Notes: generated by a model from the letters alone, not told the origin. A stretch of 64,000 nt of DNA from Caenorhabditis elegans (GCF_000002985.6 NC_003280.10:3530501-3594500); one strand, 5' to 3'. Positions 1 to 14,300 are shown, counted from the stretch's first letter. A program made the numbers and translations.

Positions 1-901
1 GGCCTGAACTTCAACCGGGCGTAACTTTGCAGCCGACAAATTTTTTCAAAAATTTTCAACTACAAAAATGTGTAAAATCTTGAGCTTTACAATTTTGTAG
101 TTGAAAACTTTTTGAAATAACACCACATTGAAAAGTTATCGTACAGTACATATTTCTTAGAAAATATGTGTTTTTTTTTATTTTTTAAAGCGGCAAAATT
201 GTGGAGCCCAGGCCCCATAAGCCCTAGATTAAAGGATCTCAAAAATAAAGAAAAAGAAAAAATAGAAAAAAATCCTACTGAAAAATAGAAAAATATCTTT
301 CAAAATTCAATTAGTAAAATATAAAAAAGAGTGTCTTCTTTTTTATTCCACCCCCCCTTACATTTGCTCATATTTTCGCGGCGAGACCCAGAGAAAAATG
401 CAAATATCTTTATTTTTTCAGTGCCAACTGGGACACTCAAATCGCAATTAATTACTGGAATAGAGATGATGAAGCTCATATAAGAAAAATATATCTGAAA
501 AATCGAAATTTTTTGGGAAAAAATTTTTTTTTTGAAGAAAAAAAAACAGATAGCGAAGAGGAGAAAAAGGGCGTGAAAATTTCCATATAAAGAGAAAATA
601 TTGAAAAATGGAAAAACGAGGAGAAATTTGGGAAATTGAGAATTGAGGGATACGTTTACGAGTGCTAAAATGTGGAAAACATACCGAGTGAAAATTGACA
701 AAAAAACTTTTTTTTAAATCTGAATTATAAAAAATCGATAATTTGAAACTTTTTCTCATTATATAGGTACAACTTATTTTTAGAATAATTTTTTTTCAAA
801 TTTTCTATAAATTCGATGCTGAATAACTATTTATCAGTGTTCCAAAAAAAAGTAATAGAATTTTGAAAAAAAAAACGTACTCATTTGAAAAATATATGTA
901 T
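1..901. other. AT-rich intergenic repeats
   Basis: No gene is supported here. Bases ~38-120 form an imperfect hairpin (TTTTCAACTACAAAA against TTTTGTAGTTGAAAA), a common nematode foldback motif. The long minus-strand open frames at 300-759 are Phe/Lys/Ile low-complexity translations of AT-rich DNA in overlapping frames, with no domain and no splice-consistent partner. Confidence 0.6.
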
Positions 902-1380
902 CAGGGATGGGCGGCAAACGATTTTTTCCGGCAAATCGGCAAATCGCAAATTGCCGGAATTGAAAATTGCCGGCAAATCGGCAAACCGGCAAATTGCCGA
1001 TTTGTCGGATTTGCCGGAAAAACGGCAATTTGCCGAAAATTTGAAGCAAATTCTATAAAAAAATGTTTAAAAAAACCGGAAAAAATTCAAAAAGGCACAG
1101 TTTTAAGAGTTTCCGTCTTAAAAAAAAACCCTCTAAACATTTCCGGCAAATCTGATATCCGGCAAATCGGCAAATCGGCAAATTGCAGGAATTGAAAATT
1201 GCCGGCAAATCGGCAAATTGCCGAAAATGAAAATTTCCGGCAAACGGCAAATGGGTAATTTGCCGAAAATGAAAATTTCCGGTATATCGGCAAATCAGCA
1301 ATTTGCCGAAAATGAAAATTTCCGGTAAATCGGTAAACCGGCATTTTGCCGATTTGCCGAACGGCAATTGCCGCCTCCTG
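902..1380. repeat. Foldback element rich in GGCAAATTGCCG, copy 1
   Basis: A 479-bp block built from variants of GGCAAATCGGCAAATTGCCG interleaved with GAAAATGAAAATTTCCGG. It begins CAGGGATGGGCGGCAA and ends TTGCCGCCTCCTG, so its termini are near inverted copies. A second copy with matching ends lies at 41364-41990. Open frames through it are repeat translations, not genes. Confidence 0.85.
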
Positions 1381-2389
1381 ATATGTATTGATTTTTCCAT
1401 TTTATTGAATTTTTCCAAAAAAAGTATTGATTTTTTGAGAATTTCCTCAAAAAAATATCGATTTTTCCGAATTTTTAAAAATTTTATTCGTTTTGAAAAA
1501 AGTCATTGACTTTTCTGTACTTCCTGACAAAGTTATCGATTTTCCGGGCTTCTACTATTACCGGTACAGAGAGTGTAGATAGTTAGAGAATGCCAGACAT
1601 CCGGGACCCAATGGGGCGGGGCGCGCGGAACAGACGATTTTGTGTCGATTTACGAAATGATGACAACGAGGGAAATGTCGTAAATCGAGAAAAAATCGTC
1701 TCTTCCGCGCGCCCCGCCCCATTGGGTCCCGGATGTCTGTCACTCTCCAACTATCTACACTCTCTGTACCGGTAATAATTTATTCGCAGATTTTAAGAAA
1801 AATTATCGATTTTCGGGAGTTTATTGATTTTTTCGATTTTTTTTCAAAATTTCCCTGATTTTTTGTTACCTATGATTAAAAATATCGATTTTTCTACAAA
1901 TTTTTTTGAAACATTTCTAAAAACTAAACAAAAAAATCCAAAAGTTCAAAAAGTTTCTCTCCCCGGTCAAATCCGATCCAAGAAATTCGTCTCAAATTTC
2001 TTCTTTCCCTGAAAATTCTACTAAATCTCATACATATTATTTATTCAAGTTCTCACCAGTATTGACACAGAAAAATAAATTAGAGTTTCTTTTTTTTTTT
2101 TGAAATTTTTTGGGGATGTAAGTAGGGGGAATAGGTGAGGATCTTGGTGTAGAAATTAGGATTTAAAAATGTTGAAAAAAAAATCGAAAAATTCGGAAAA
2201 TAAATTAATAAAATTAAAAATTCACAACCTTAAGCAAATTTGGAATGGAAAAAAATGATGACAAAGTATAGAAAAAATCACAATTTTTAAGAAATAAAAA
2301 AATGCAAAAAAATACACAAAAATTCAAATTTTAGGGGGGAGATGAGCACAAAAAAAAAAGAGCAGCAATTGGGGTGATTATGAGCATTT
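1381..2389. other. Intergenic and 3'-flanking region of apd-3
   Basis: Contains the 1558-1775 MITE and otherwise AT-rich sequence. On the minus strand an AATAAA hexamer lies near 2039-2046, about 350 nt past the apd-3 stop. It is a plausible poly(A) signal for that gene. No coding exon is supported. Confidence 0.55.
1558..1775. mobile_element. 218-bp palindromic MITE with TA target duplication
   Basis: Starts TTACCGGTACAGAGAG and ends CTCTCTGTACCGGTAA. The two halves are near-perfect inverted repeats centred at about 1666, including a very GC-rich stretch (GGGGCGGGGCGCGCGG) that stands out in AT-rich surroundings. It is flanked by TA at 1556-1557 and 1776-1777, as expected of a Tc1/mariner-type target. 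It has no coding capacity. The mirror-image 61-codon frames on both strands come from the palindrome. Confidence 0.88.
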
Positions 2390-5300
2390 TCAGGCTCGAG
2401 CGCAAATCTCCGAAACGTCTTGAATTATCGATTGAATTAGTTGCTCGTCGCCAGCTTTTCCGTCAATTTGAACACCGTCGGACTGAAAAATTGGGGGGTT
2501 TTTTGGGTGGAAAATTTCTAAAATAGGGAAATAATTCTTAAAAAATTGAACTATAATTTTCTGGCTAAAAAACTAAAATTTTGAAAAAAAAATTGGTTTT
2601 TTTTGCATTTTTTTTTTCAAAAATAGTGGAATTTTAATTCAAAAAAAAAATCGATTTATAATTTTTGAAAAATATTTTTTTCTTTTTTTCAATTTTTTTT
2701 TGTGCAGAACCTCAAAAAATGCCAAAAAGGTTTTCCAAACAATTTCAAATTTTCAGCTAGAGATTTTTGGTTAAAATAAAAACCTTTTTACCCAGTTTTT
2801 ACAAATTTTTATTGATTTTCTATTAAAAAATTTTTTTAATGAAAAATAAATAAGCACTGAAAATCACCTAAATAAAAATTTTTTTTTTTTTAATTTCAAA
2901 ACAATTTTTTTTGAATTTTAAAAACGTTTTAACTGTTTTAATTTTTGATTTAAATCTCACTAAACCATTTTTTTTTCTAAAAATACACCTAAACTTCCCT
3001 GAAACCCTGCTTACCGTTTTCTTAACCAACAAACAAATTGGCTCTCCACCAACAGTTCTTCCAAACAACGAAGCGGCTTTCGGCGTCTCCTCGACAATTG
3101 AAAAATGAGCTTTTCGTACAATTTGTGTGAGCACCGTCTTCAGCTTCACTTCTCCGGTTGCCACATTCTGTGTGGCTCCAAAATCCACGTCATCAGAGGC
3201 TAAAAGTGCCGAATAGTCGTCTTTTCGAATGCTGGAGTTGGGCATTACAAAGACTGTGGCGGGAATTGGCAGACGGAGATCAAGCTTGTCGTCACGTGTT
3301 CCTTCGTCGTCCTGGAATTTTGGGGAAATTTCGGATTTTTCAGAAAAAAAATTGGGGAATTTTTTCTTCGATTTTTGTTATTTTTTCTGCATTTTAAAAT
3401 AATTTTTTGAATTTTTTATTTCCATTTTCCAAATTTTCACTATTTTTTACGACATTTATGCGCATTTTCTCGAAATTTAAACAACTTTGAGATTTTCCAA
3501 ATTTTTTTTAATTTAAAAAAAAATTAAATATTCCATCAAATTTTTATGGTAAATTTCAAAATTTTAAAGAATTTTTAGCAAGAAAATTTTTTTTTCAAAT
3601 TTAGATTTTTCACAACTTTTTTCAAATTTTTTGTAACAAAAAAAAGGGGTTTCGATTTTTTTTTTCGGGATATGGTTTTAAAAATTAAAAATTTTGGGTT
3701 TTTTTCAATATTTTTCCGGAATTATTTTTATTTATATTAAGAATTCTATTTTTTGGGAAAATTCTGAAATTTTGATTTTTTTTTGGATTTTCAAAATTTA
3801 GGATTACATTTTTGTGAAATTTCTAATGAGATTTTCAAAAAAAAAAATTTTGAAATTTTTTTTCCAGAAAATCAGAAAATTCCAGGTATTTTGGCTAACA
3901 AATTTAATTTCCAAAAAATTAGTAAAAATTTTGAGAAATTGTATTTTATTTCCTATTTTATAGATTTTTTCCTAATCTTCAAAAAAAATTTTTTAACTGT
4001 TTTTTGAAAATTTTTCTGTCTTCCGGAAATTTAGCCAGTTTAAATTCAATTTTTCCATTCCCGTACCACTAAAAAGTAGGTCAGTGTTCCTCTCATTGTC
4101 CGTGACACGTTGGTAGCGGTAACCTGCACATCAAACGAAGCTTCTGATGACGTGGCATCCGAATCGAGCTCCTCGGCAAGCAGAATCGGGTCCTGCAACG
4201 ATGTTTTATCGGTTTTAAGGGAGAAAAAAATTCTGAAAATTTTTATTTTTCAAAATTCTGTAATTTTCAGTTTTTCTAAAAAAAAGTGTTTTTTTTTTAA
4301 ATTTTTAAATACAAATTTTTCTCCAGAATTTTTAAATTTTTTGTCTAAAATTATCTATCAAAAAATAATTTCTGAAGTTTAAAATTAATTTTTTTCTAAA
4401 ATTTTTATTTAAAAAAATTTGGAATTTTTTTTTTTCTAAAATAAATTATTTTTTGAAATTTCCATTTTTTAAAAATTTTCTGAAATATCCAATTTTCTAT
4501 TCAATTTTTTAAATTAATTTTTTTCTAAAAAATTCAAATTTCCCGCTACCTCCGACTCCTTGAGCACTTTCGCATTCAACGTATCCACCATATTCAGCTC
4601 AATTTTTCGAATTTTCTCCTTATGCTCCTTCCTGGAAACTCTCAAATGCACAGTGAGCCGCCCATGATCCAGCGGATCGCAGTTGGGTCTCGCCACGAAA
4701 TCCACGTAGATCGTCTTGTTGGCGGCGAGTCTACAGTACTCTGATGACGTGGCGGCTTCTGAGTCAATTGGGCTCGGTTGATGGGGAATTGATGGTGTAC
4801 AGACGCCTGATGTCTCCTCGTATGCCTCGCGGACCTTCTTTTTTGAAGAAATTGCCGATTTTTTCAGCTTTTTCGGCTTTTCCACCTGGAAAATTAGAGG
4901 AATTGGGATTTTTAAATTTTTTTTCTGTGAAAAAACTTTTTAAAAACTCCTTTTTTTGGCTCTATTTTTACTTTAAAAAAGGCTCTTTAAAATAAAAATT
5001 TCAGATTTTTACATGCAAAAAAACTAATTTTTCGATTTTTTGTATTTATAAATTGGGTGAAAATTCCAAAGAATTGCAATGGAATTTCAGCAAATGTTGA
5101 GCAAATTTTAGAAAATTGCTAGAAATTTTCTGAAAATGCTCAAAATGTTCAAAAATGCTCAAAAATTGCTTAACATTTTTAAAAATTTCTCCAAAATGTT
5201 TGCCATTTTTCTTGAAAAAATCTATAAAATACTTAAAAAATATTTAAAAGAAAATGCTTAAAATTGCTCAAAATGCTCCAAAATGTTCAAAAATGCACAA

Positions 5301-8300
5301 AATGCTTAAAGAAGGAGTATCCTGAATGGGGAAATTGTTTTAAAATGTAGTATTCATGCTCAAACATACGTATATAACAAAAGAAAAACGGGAAAAATCC
5401 GTTAACATTGAGCATTTTAAGCCAGAAAAATCGGCGAAAAATCTTTAAAATTTGACTAGAAAAATTCTAGGCCAGGAGGATTGTCCGCATTTTAATTCTG
5501 TCGTGTACTGTATTTTTAATAAGTACTTAATACAATTCTTTCTTCTCAGTTTTCTTAAACTTTTTGAGAGAGAAAAATTATTTGAAGTTTGAAAAATAAC
5601 ATTTAAATCAATTTTTTGTTGAACGAATATGGCCTAGGAATCGCGTGGCGGCCTAGGATTCATTCACGCGGGAATTTGAAATTAATCCGCTTTCCTCCGC
5701 TTTTGTCGATTTTAGTGGCGATTTGCTCAATGTTAACGGATTTTTCCCGTTTTTCTTTTGTTATATTCGTAAGTTTGAGCACGAATACTACATTTCAAAA
5801 CAATTTCCCCATTCAGGATACTCCTTCTTTAAAAATTCTTTAAAGTGTCAAAAAAAAAGGCTCCATGCTCAATAATGCTTTAAAATGCTCTTAAAAGCTC
5901 AAAAATTGAGCAAAATTCTCAACTTTTGTTTTAAATGCTCAAATTTGCTCAAAACGCCCAAAAATGCTCCAAAATGTTCAAAAATGCTCTAAAAAGTCCA
6001 AAAATGCAATAAAATATTCAAAAATTGCTTAAAATTTCTCAACATGTTCAAAAATAATTTAAATTTCTAAAAATGCTGTAAATTGCTAAAAATTCTCAAA
6101 AATGCTCCAAAATATTCAAAAAGCGCTCCAAAATGCTCAAAAATGCTGGAAAGTCTCAAAAATCGCTCAAAACTCCCTAAAATAGTCAGAAATGCTCTAA
6201 AATGTTCAAAAAAGTCTCGAAAATTGTGGAAAAGTCCTAAAGTCGCTCAAAACTCCCAAAAATGGTCCGAATTTCTCAAAAATTTTCAACGTTTTCAAAA
6301 AATTCTAAAAAATGCTCTAAAATGTTCAAAATGTTCATAAATGCTCAAAAGGTTCAAAAATGATTTAGCCTACTCTAAAAATTTCTGAAAATGCTCAAAA
6401 GTGCACAAAATGTCTAAAAATGCTCAGAAATGCTCTACAAAGCTCAAAAATTTCAGAATTTTTTCCAGAAAAATGTCTGAAACTCCAGCCGTCATTTTCC
6501 CTTACATTAAGGGTACTCTTCATCTCCAAAGTACTATCAATTGGTACATTTCCATTACTTCCATCCAACCAATCATCCATATTAAATAAATTCGATTTCG
6601 AAGCCGACGATTCTGGAAGGCTCTTCTTTTTCTTTAATTTCGCCACCGCCGTCGCCGTCGTCGTCTTTTTCCCAGTTTTCTTCTTCTTTTCCTTAACTAA
6701 TTTCACAGCAGGTTCCTGCTGCTGAGCAACAAGTCTCGGCTCAAACGTCGTGGGTGGTCTTGGAACAAGTGGGCCTTGTTTTTGTTGAGATGGATAGACA
6801 CGGGTGTAGGCTTGAGGAGCTTTTACAATCTCATCGGGCCGGAGCGGGGCGTCTAGGTCCATGTCAAGGGCCCGGAATTCGTCGATTGAGGTTATCTGGA
6901 AATTTTGAAATTGATTTTTTTTCGGTTTTTTCGGCTTTTCTACTTTTTTATTTATTTTTTTTCGGCATTTTTTGGAAAAAATTTGACTTTTTTTTGGTAA
7001 AATTTGGAGATTTTTTCTGTAAAAAATTGGCATTTTTTTGGGAATTTTTGGTAAAAAATTTGACATTTTTTGGTAGAGTATTGGCAATTTTTTTGGGATT
7101 TTTGGTGAAAAATTCGGCATTTTTGGGGTTTTTTTGGTAAAAATTTGACATTTTTTTGGTAAAATATTGGCATTTTTTTGGGATTTTTTGGTAAAAATTG
7201 ACATTTTTTGTATACATTGGACATTTTTTTTTGGCAAAAAGTGCTTTTTTTTTGTAAAAAATTTGACATTTTTTGGTAAAAAATTGGACATTTTTTGGTA
7301 AAAAACTGGTTTTTTTTGTTGTAAAAACTGGACATTTTTTTGGGATTTTTTGGCAAAAATTGGCATTTTTGGGTTTTTTTGGCAAAAATTGGCATTTTTT
7401 GTATAAATTGGACATTTTTTTTGGCAAAAATTGCATTTTTTTGGTAACAAATTTGACATTTTTTGGTAAAAAATTAGGAATTTTTTTTTGGAATTGTTTG
7501 GTAAAAAATTGACATTTTTTAGGTTTTTTTTTGTAAAAAATTTGCATTTTTGGGAAAAAAGTTTGACATTTTTTTGGAATTATTCGGTAAAAAATTGACA
7601 TTTTTTTGGCAAAAATTGCACTTTTTTGGTAAAAAATTTGACATTTTTGGTAAACAATTGACTTTTTTAGGTAAACATTTTTCGGCAAAAACTGGACATT
7701 TTTTTTGGTAAAATTCGACATGTTTTGGATTTTTTTGTAAATATGCCAAAAATTGCCCAATTTCCCAAAAAAAAAATTTCCCTTTTTTGGACAATTTTTC
7801 TCCAAATTTCTCTGAAAATCCTCAATTTTCCGTACTTTCTCATCCTCATCATCCGTTGACTTGGCTCCTTCAGGCATTTCTCCATCATTTCGATTAACTT
7901 TATGCACAATTCGATCCTCTTCTTCACTACTTGTACTCGTTGTTCTTCGCTTTTTTCCACTTTTCTTCCCATTCTTTTTTCCATCTTTTTTCGTCGATTT
8001 CTTCTTTTTTCCACCACCAATTATATCATCCTCTTTCGCTTTTTTCCAGCTCAACGTCGAGTCTTGTTGCTCCATATACCGGTGGAGCCCAACTACACCC
8101 GGAATTTCCAGTGGTGATTGAATTTCTTTTTCTTTTTCGACAATTTCTACGCGTTCGAGAGGGTTGCCGAAACGTGTTGGACGTTTTGGAGCAGTTGCTG
8201 AGCCCTGGAAATTTAGGAAAAAATTGTAGAACTTTTTTTTCGAAATTTCAGCATTTTAGGAGCCAATTTATGGAATTTTTCATTAAAAATGCTCAAAAAC

Positions 8301-11300
8301 TGTTTATTCTGAAAATAAAAAATCGATAAAATATCGGAAAAAAATTGAAAAATGTCACAAAATTTAATATAATTTTTTTAGAATATTTTTTTAATCTAAA
8401 AAAATTTCCTCCATCCATTGAGCCAAGTACTTCTTTATCTTTAAAAAATAGCCTTATAAATATAAATTTTTAAATAAAATACTATGAAAAAATCGATGGA
8501 AAACTCCTGTTACAGTACTCTTTAAAGGCGCATGCTCGTTGGTATTTTACAAAAAATTGTCGTGCCGAGACCGGGTACCGTAATTTTGGCGCGAAAATTC
8601 AAATTTTATAAAATGGTTCAATTTTCGACAAGAAAAAAAAACTTCCGGCTGGAATTTCGAGAATTTTGGGAATAAATTTCCAAAATGTTTACGATTTTTT
8701 AAAAAATATTCTGACATTTTCCAAGAAAACTGTATTTTTTTCCAGATTATCGCGTTTTTAAATTAAAAAATAACGTTTTTCTTGCAATTTTTTTTAGTTT
8801 TCCGTTTTTTTTTCGAGAAATTTCCAAAAGGTAGTTTTTTTTTTTACTTTTTGGCAGAAATTTATATATTTTCTTGTGGTTTTTATTTGTTTTTTTTTTC
8901 TATTTTTTTCAAAAAATATCCGAATTTCACCAAATGTTTGAGATTTTCTCTGAAAAAATATATCGGAAAATTAAAAAAAAAATTCCAATTTTTTTTCTAA
9001 AAATATCCGATTTTTCACCAAATTTTCCAATTTTTTCTGAAATTTTTTCGATTTTTTTCAGTAAATTTTCCGATTTTTCAATGAATTTTCCAATTTTCTC
9101 TTTAAAAAAATACCGGAAAATTCGAAAAAAAATCTGATTTTTTCGAAAAATTGCAGATTTTTCACGAAATTTTCCGATTTTCTCTGAAAAATATCAGATT
9201 TTTCAGTAAATTTTCCAATTTTTTTCAGAATTTTTTCGATTTTTTAAAGAAAAATATCCGAATTTCGCTAAATTTTCCAATTTTCTCTGAGTAGAAATAT
9301 CGGAAAATCAAAAAAAAATTTCCAATTTTTTCGAAAAAATGGCAGATTTTTCAGTAAATGTTCCAATTCTTTTCTGAAACTTTTTCGATTTTTTTTCCAA
9401 AAAATATTCGATTTTTCAATGAATTTTCCAATTTTCTCTGAAAAAACATCAGAAAATCAAAAAATATCAGATTTTTTTTTGAATTTTTCGATTTTTTTTC
9501 TGAAATTTTCTCGATTTTTTAAAGAAAAATATCCGAATTTCACTAAATTTTACGATTTTATCTTAAAAAAAATATCGGAAAATCGAAAAATGTCCATTTT
9601 TTCACTAAATTTTCCGATTTTTTCTGAACATTTTTTTTGATTTTTTACCTTAACATAATAGGGATTATTCTCAATCTCCTGTTCCCTCAACTTCCGTCTT
9701 TTCTCAATTTCCTCTTTGCTCATCGCAATTTCAGCCCCATTCTTCCCCTTTTTCTTCTTCCCTCCACCGAGCTCCTCCAGGTCCTGCACCACCGGCTCCT
9801 GCTCCTCATTCTCGAGCATTTTCGGTCGGGTAGCCGGTGCTCCGAACATCTCCTCAATATCCGATTCATCATCCGATTCGTCTTCAGAAGCAGCGGCCCA
9901 CTCCTCACCAATCCATGCATCTAGATCCAGGCCATCCGGTACTGGAACCTTTCGCTGAGCTTTTGTAGCCACTGGATTAAGCTCCCCATCATAGAGCTTC
10001 TGAACTTCGGAGCCCATTTTTTGACGGTCTTGGTGGAGCTTCTCAACGATCCGTATGATAGCCATCAGGTTACAGGCTCTCTCCTGAGCTTCTAGATGCT
10101 CGGAGAGCTCGAATTGTGGAAGTTTCGAGAGCATAAGGTTGTCGAGACTATCTATAGCATCCCAATCGTCTTCCTCTTCGGCTTGAGACATTAGGGAGCA
10201 GTAGAGTTTTCCAATGTTCTGAACGTAAACCGACAGAATGTGGCCGGGCATCACGGATGGTTTCGCTTTGAGCATTGATTCGAGCACACCTTGTTGATTA
10301 CGGACGTGTCTGAAAAATAGAAATTTTGGTGAAAAATTGGAACTTTTTTGGGATTTTTTGGTAAAAAACTGGAATTTTTACACATTTTTTTTAAAATGAA
10401 AAACTCAATTTTTTAGGATTTTTTTCAATAAAAAAATCGGATTTTTTTGGGAATTTTAAGTGGAAAAATTTGATTTTCTGAATGATTTTTTAAAATTTTG
10501 AATCGGATTTTTTTGGGAATTTTTGGTGAAAAATTTGCAATTTATAGGAACTTTTTTAATAAAAAAAATTAGATTTTTTCTCGGCTCGCGGATCCACTTA
10601 CTGGCTATATTCTCCACAAATCCAAGCGGCCGCTAGGAGCACTTCACACATATTGCTCCGTTGTTGAGCCGAGCCGGCGAGCAAAACATGAGCATTTTCG
10701 ACGAGAAGAGCCATTTGAGAGACGGAAAAGTGACGAATTGACTCGACACGTACGGTTACATCTTGGATCTGGAAAATTGGGGGAAAATTTTTGAGAAAAT
10801 TGGAAAAAAATGGATTTTTCTGAAAAAAATTTAAAATTTGGTCTAAATTGACAGTTTTTGGCGAAATTTGATATTTTTTGACGAAAGTTGGTGGAAATTG
10901 ATGATTTTTGAAGAAAGTAGACATTTTTTGGCAAAATTTGGGAATTTGTGGCGAAAATTGGTGATTTTTGACCAAAGTTGGTGAAAATTTGTAATTTTTG
11001 GCGAAATTTAGCAATTTTTTGGCGAAAGTTGTCGAAATTAAACAATTTTTGACAATTTTCAACGAAAGTTGTAGAAAATTGCCAATTTTTTGGAGAAAGT
11101 TGATAATTTTCAGCAAAAGTTGGTAAAAATTGGAAATTTTTGGCAATTTTGGCGAAAATTGACAATTTTTAACGAAAGTTGGTAAAAGTTAGTCATTTTT
11201 CGCGAAAGTTGGTGAAAATTGGCGATTTTTTGGCCAAAATTATCAACTTTCGACAACTTTTGGCAAAAATTGACTTTTTCGCCATTTTTCCTTTTTTTTT

Positions 11301-14300
11301 CAGCAATTTTCTATGCATTTTCTCCACTTTTTTCGGCAATTTTTTGGCAAAAGTTGTCAGTTTTTGGCGAATTTGGCCATTTTTCGGCGAAATTTGTCGA
11401 AAGTCGACAACTTTCCGGCGAAAGTTGGCAAAATTTGACCATTTTTGGCGCAAGTTGTCGAAAATTGGTAATTTTTAGCGAAAGTTGGTAAAAATCACAC
11501 TTTTTTGGCGAAATTTAACCATTTTTTGGAAAAAATTTGACATTTTTGGTGAAAGTTGACAATTTTCCTCAAAATTGCCTTTTTTCACCAACTTTCGCCA
11601 AAAAAGTGCCCACTTTTGACAACTTTTGGCAAAAATTGGCAAAAATTGGTCTTTTCACCATTTTTCCTCCTTTTTCAGCAAATTTTTATGCATTTTCTCC
11701 ACTTTTTCGGCAATTTTTTGACAAAATTTGGCAAAAGTTGTCAGTTTTTGGCGAATTTGGCAATTTTTCGACGAAAGTTGCCGAAATTTGACAATTTTTG
11801 GGGAAAGTTGGTGAAAATTGGTAACTTTTCGGCGAAATTTAGCAATTTTTACGAAATTTGACATTTTTTCGAGTAAAGTTTTCGAAAGTTGACATTTTCT
11901 GCGAAAATTGTTTATTTGAACCAACTTTCGCCCAAAAATTGCCAACTTTCCCCAAAATTGCCTTTTTTCACCAACTTTCGTCGAAAAATTGTCAGCTTTC
12001 GACAACTTTTTGCAAGAATTGGCAAAAACCAATTTTTTCACAATTTTTCCTCCATTTTCAGCAATTTTCTATGCATTTTCTCCACTTTTTTCTAGATTTT
12101 TCAAAACTCTACCTGCTCGGCAATCTTCGCCCCGTGCTCCGTTCCCTCCACCTTCGTGAGCTCCACGAGCACCGAAATATACCATTCAAAATTGGTAATA
12201 TATTGATAGTTGCTCCAACTACATATTCCAATAATTCTGCTCAGAAGCTCATCTCGATAATGACTTCCTTCGGCAGCTTCGACGTGTTCCATTAGTTTTT
12301 TGACAATTTCCACAATATTCTTCTTACTAACCATTCCATAAAGTAGATCAAGACTTCTTATTCGAATACTTTCATCTTTATCATCAAGGCATCGGAGCAC
12401 AATGTCCTTGTGAGCTTGGACGGCTTTTGGGTGGGTTTTTAGAATTTTTCCCATCGCCAGGAGCCCCAAATATTTCAGATTTTGGTCGGAATCTTCGATG
12501 AGAACGCCGAGTTTTTGGACGCAAAGTTGAATGGAAGCGGTGTGGTCTCCGCCGGCTGAGATGCTGATTAGTACTGAAAATTGGGAGGTTTTAGGTGGAA
12601 AATTTGGAATTTTTTAGCTTTTTTGGGCGGTTTTGGTGCAAAAAATTATTTTTTCGTCAAAGATTTTCAAATTTCTGAGCGATTTTCAGCCGATTTCAGC
12701 GAATTTTAAGCTAAAAAGAACTGAAATTTATTTTTTTTTATTTAAAAAAATTAATTTTTTTTCCACTGGCTCATTTAAATTTAGAATGTTTTTCGAATAT
12801 TTTGCTAGATTTTTTTTTAATTTTTTAAATTTTTTTCTGGCACCTTTGACAAATTTTGAAGCTGAAAAATACTGAAATTAAAAATTATTGATTTTTTTTC
12901 ACAGAATAAAAATTTTTTAATTTTTTTTTCTATTTTTTTGAAAAAAGTACATTTTACCTTTTTTGTGAGTTATTTTTTTCGATTTTCAAACATTGAAAAA
13001 AAAATTAATTTTTGATTTTTTCGAATTTTTTTTCACTTTTTTCCAAATAAATTTTTTTTTTAAATTTTTGTTTTCAAATTTTCGTAAAATTTTACTTATC
13101 TAGTATTCTAAAATTTGAAAAATTCCAATAAAAAACTTTATAATTTGAAAAAAAAAATTGTTTCGAATTTTTTAAATTTCAAAAAAATTTTTTTTCATAA
13201 TTTCCTAAAAAATTATATCAAATTTTAATATCGATTTTTACCTGCTATAACAGTATTAATACACTCGTAGAGCAACGACATTGCTGACGTTGAATTGATG
13301 AGATTTGTGAGCGGCTCCAGGAGCTTCTTGCCAAGTCGGGGCTCCAGTGGGACGAGGGCTCCGAACTGAAAATATTATTCGTTTTTTTTGGGAACTTTTT
13401 TCGAGATTTAATAATAAATTACAATCAGATTTTTAATGCAAAAAAATTTAAAATTAAAAAATAAATTTTTGGAAAATTTTTATTTTATCTCTTTTTTTTC
13501 CTTTTTGTTCATTTTTTTCTAACACATTGAAATTTTAAAAACTTATAAATTTTTCGAATTTTTTGCTTCATTTTTTTCCTAAAAAGTTGGTAAAAAAAAA
13601 TTTTTTTTTCATTATTTTTCCAAATTTTTTCAGATTTTTATTTTTTTTTTGCGAAAAATTCAAAAAAAATTCGGAATACTTCAATTTTTCAGAAAAAAAA
13701 ATTAGCTTTTTTTCTCAAAAAAAAAATCTGAAAATTTCACTTTTTTTTAGAAAAAAATCGAAAAAATTCAATTTTTCTCCAAAAAAATTCTGAAAAAAAA
13801 ATCGAAAAAAAATCCGAAAAAATTCAATTTTTCTCCAAAAAAATTCTGAAAAAAAAATCGAAAAAAAATCCGAAAAAATTCAATTTTTTCTCTAAAGAAA
13901 ATCGAAATTTTATTATCATTTTTTTCGAAAAAAATCCAATTTTTTCGCTTAAAATAATCGAAAAAAATTCAATTTTTTCGCATAAGTAACCGAAAAAAAA
14001 CGATTTTTTCGGAAAAAAAATCAATTTTCAACCGATTTTTTCCAATTTCTGCCTCGAAATGTCCGTACCAATTTAATAATTTTAATAAGCATCCAATTAT
14101 TCGAAGAAGTAGTCATTAATTTAAAGAAAACCGGTGCCAGTGTCAAATAATTCTTCGGATTTTTCCTCGCCAGCTCACAAATCACATTAACCGCCGAGCT
14201 CTGAACTCCCGGATCCGGATCTTCCAATTTTTCTTTCAATCGGGGAAATGTTGGTCGTAGAGCGTCTGGATACTTTAAAAATATCTTATAAAGCAGCAGA

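Noticed and set aside
300-759. Overlapping minus-strand ORFs that could be a membrane protein
   Set aside because: The hydrophobic look comes from T-rich DNA. Two frames are equally open, with no splice-consistent extension and no domain.
863-1418. ORFs with repeated CRFAG / FRQIGK words
   Set aside because: They are translations of the GGCAAATTGCCG element on both strands, and the same words appear at 41224-41813.
6395-8075. Long minus-strand ORFs (up to 375 codons) rich in Lys, Asn, Phe and Pro
   Set aside because: They read through the intron-10 tandem array of apd-3. Genuine exons 10 and 11 with proper splice sites lie at the ends, and the repetitive middle is a translation of the minisatellite.
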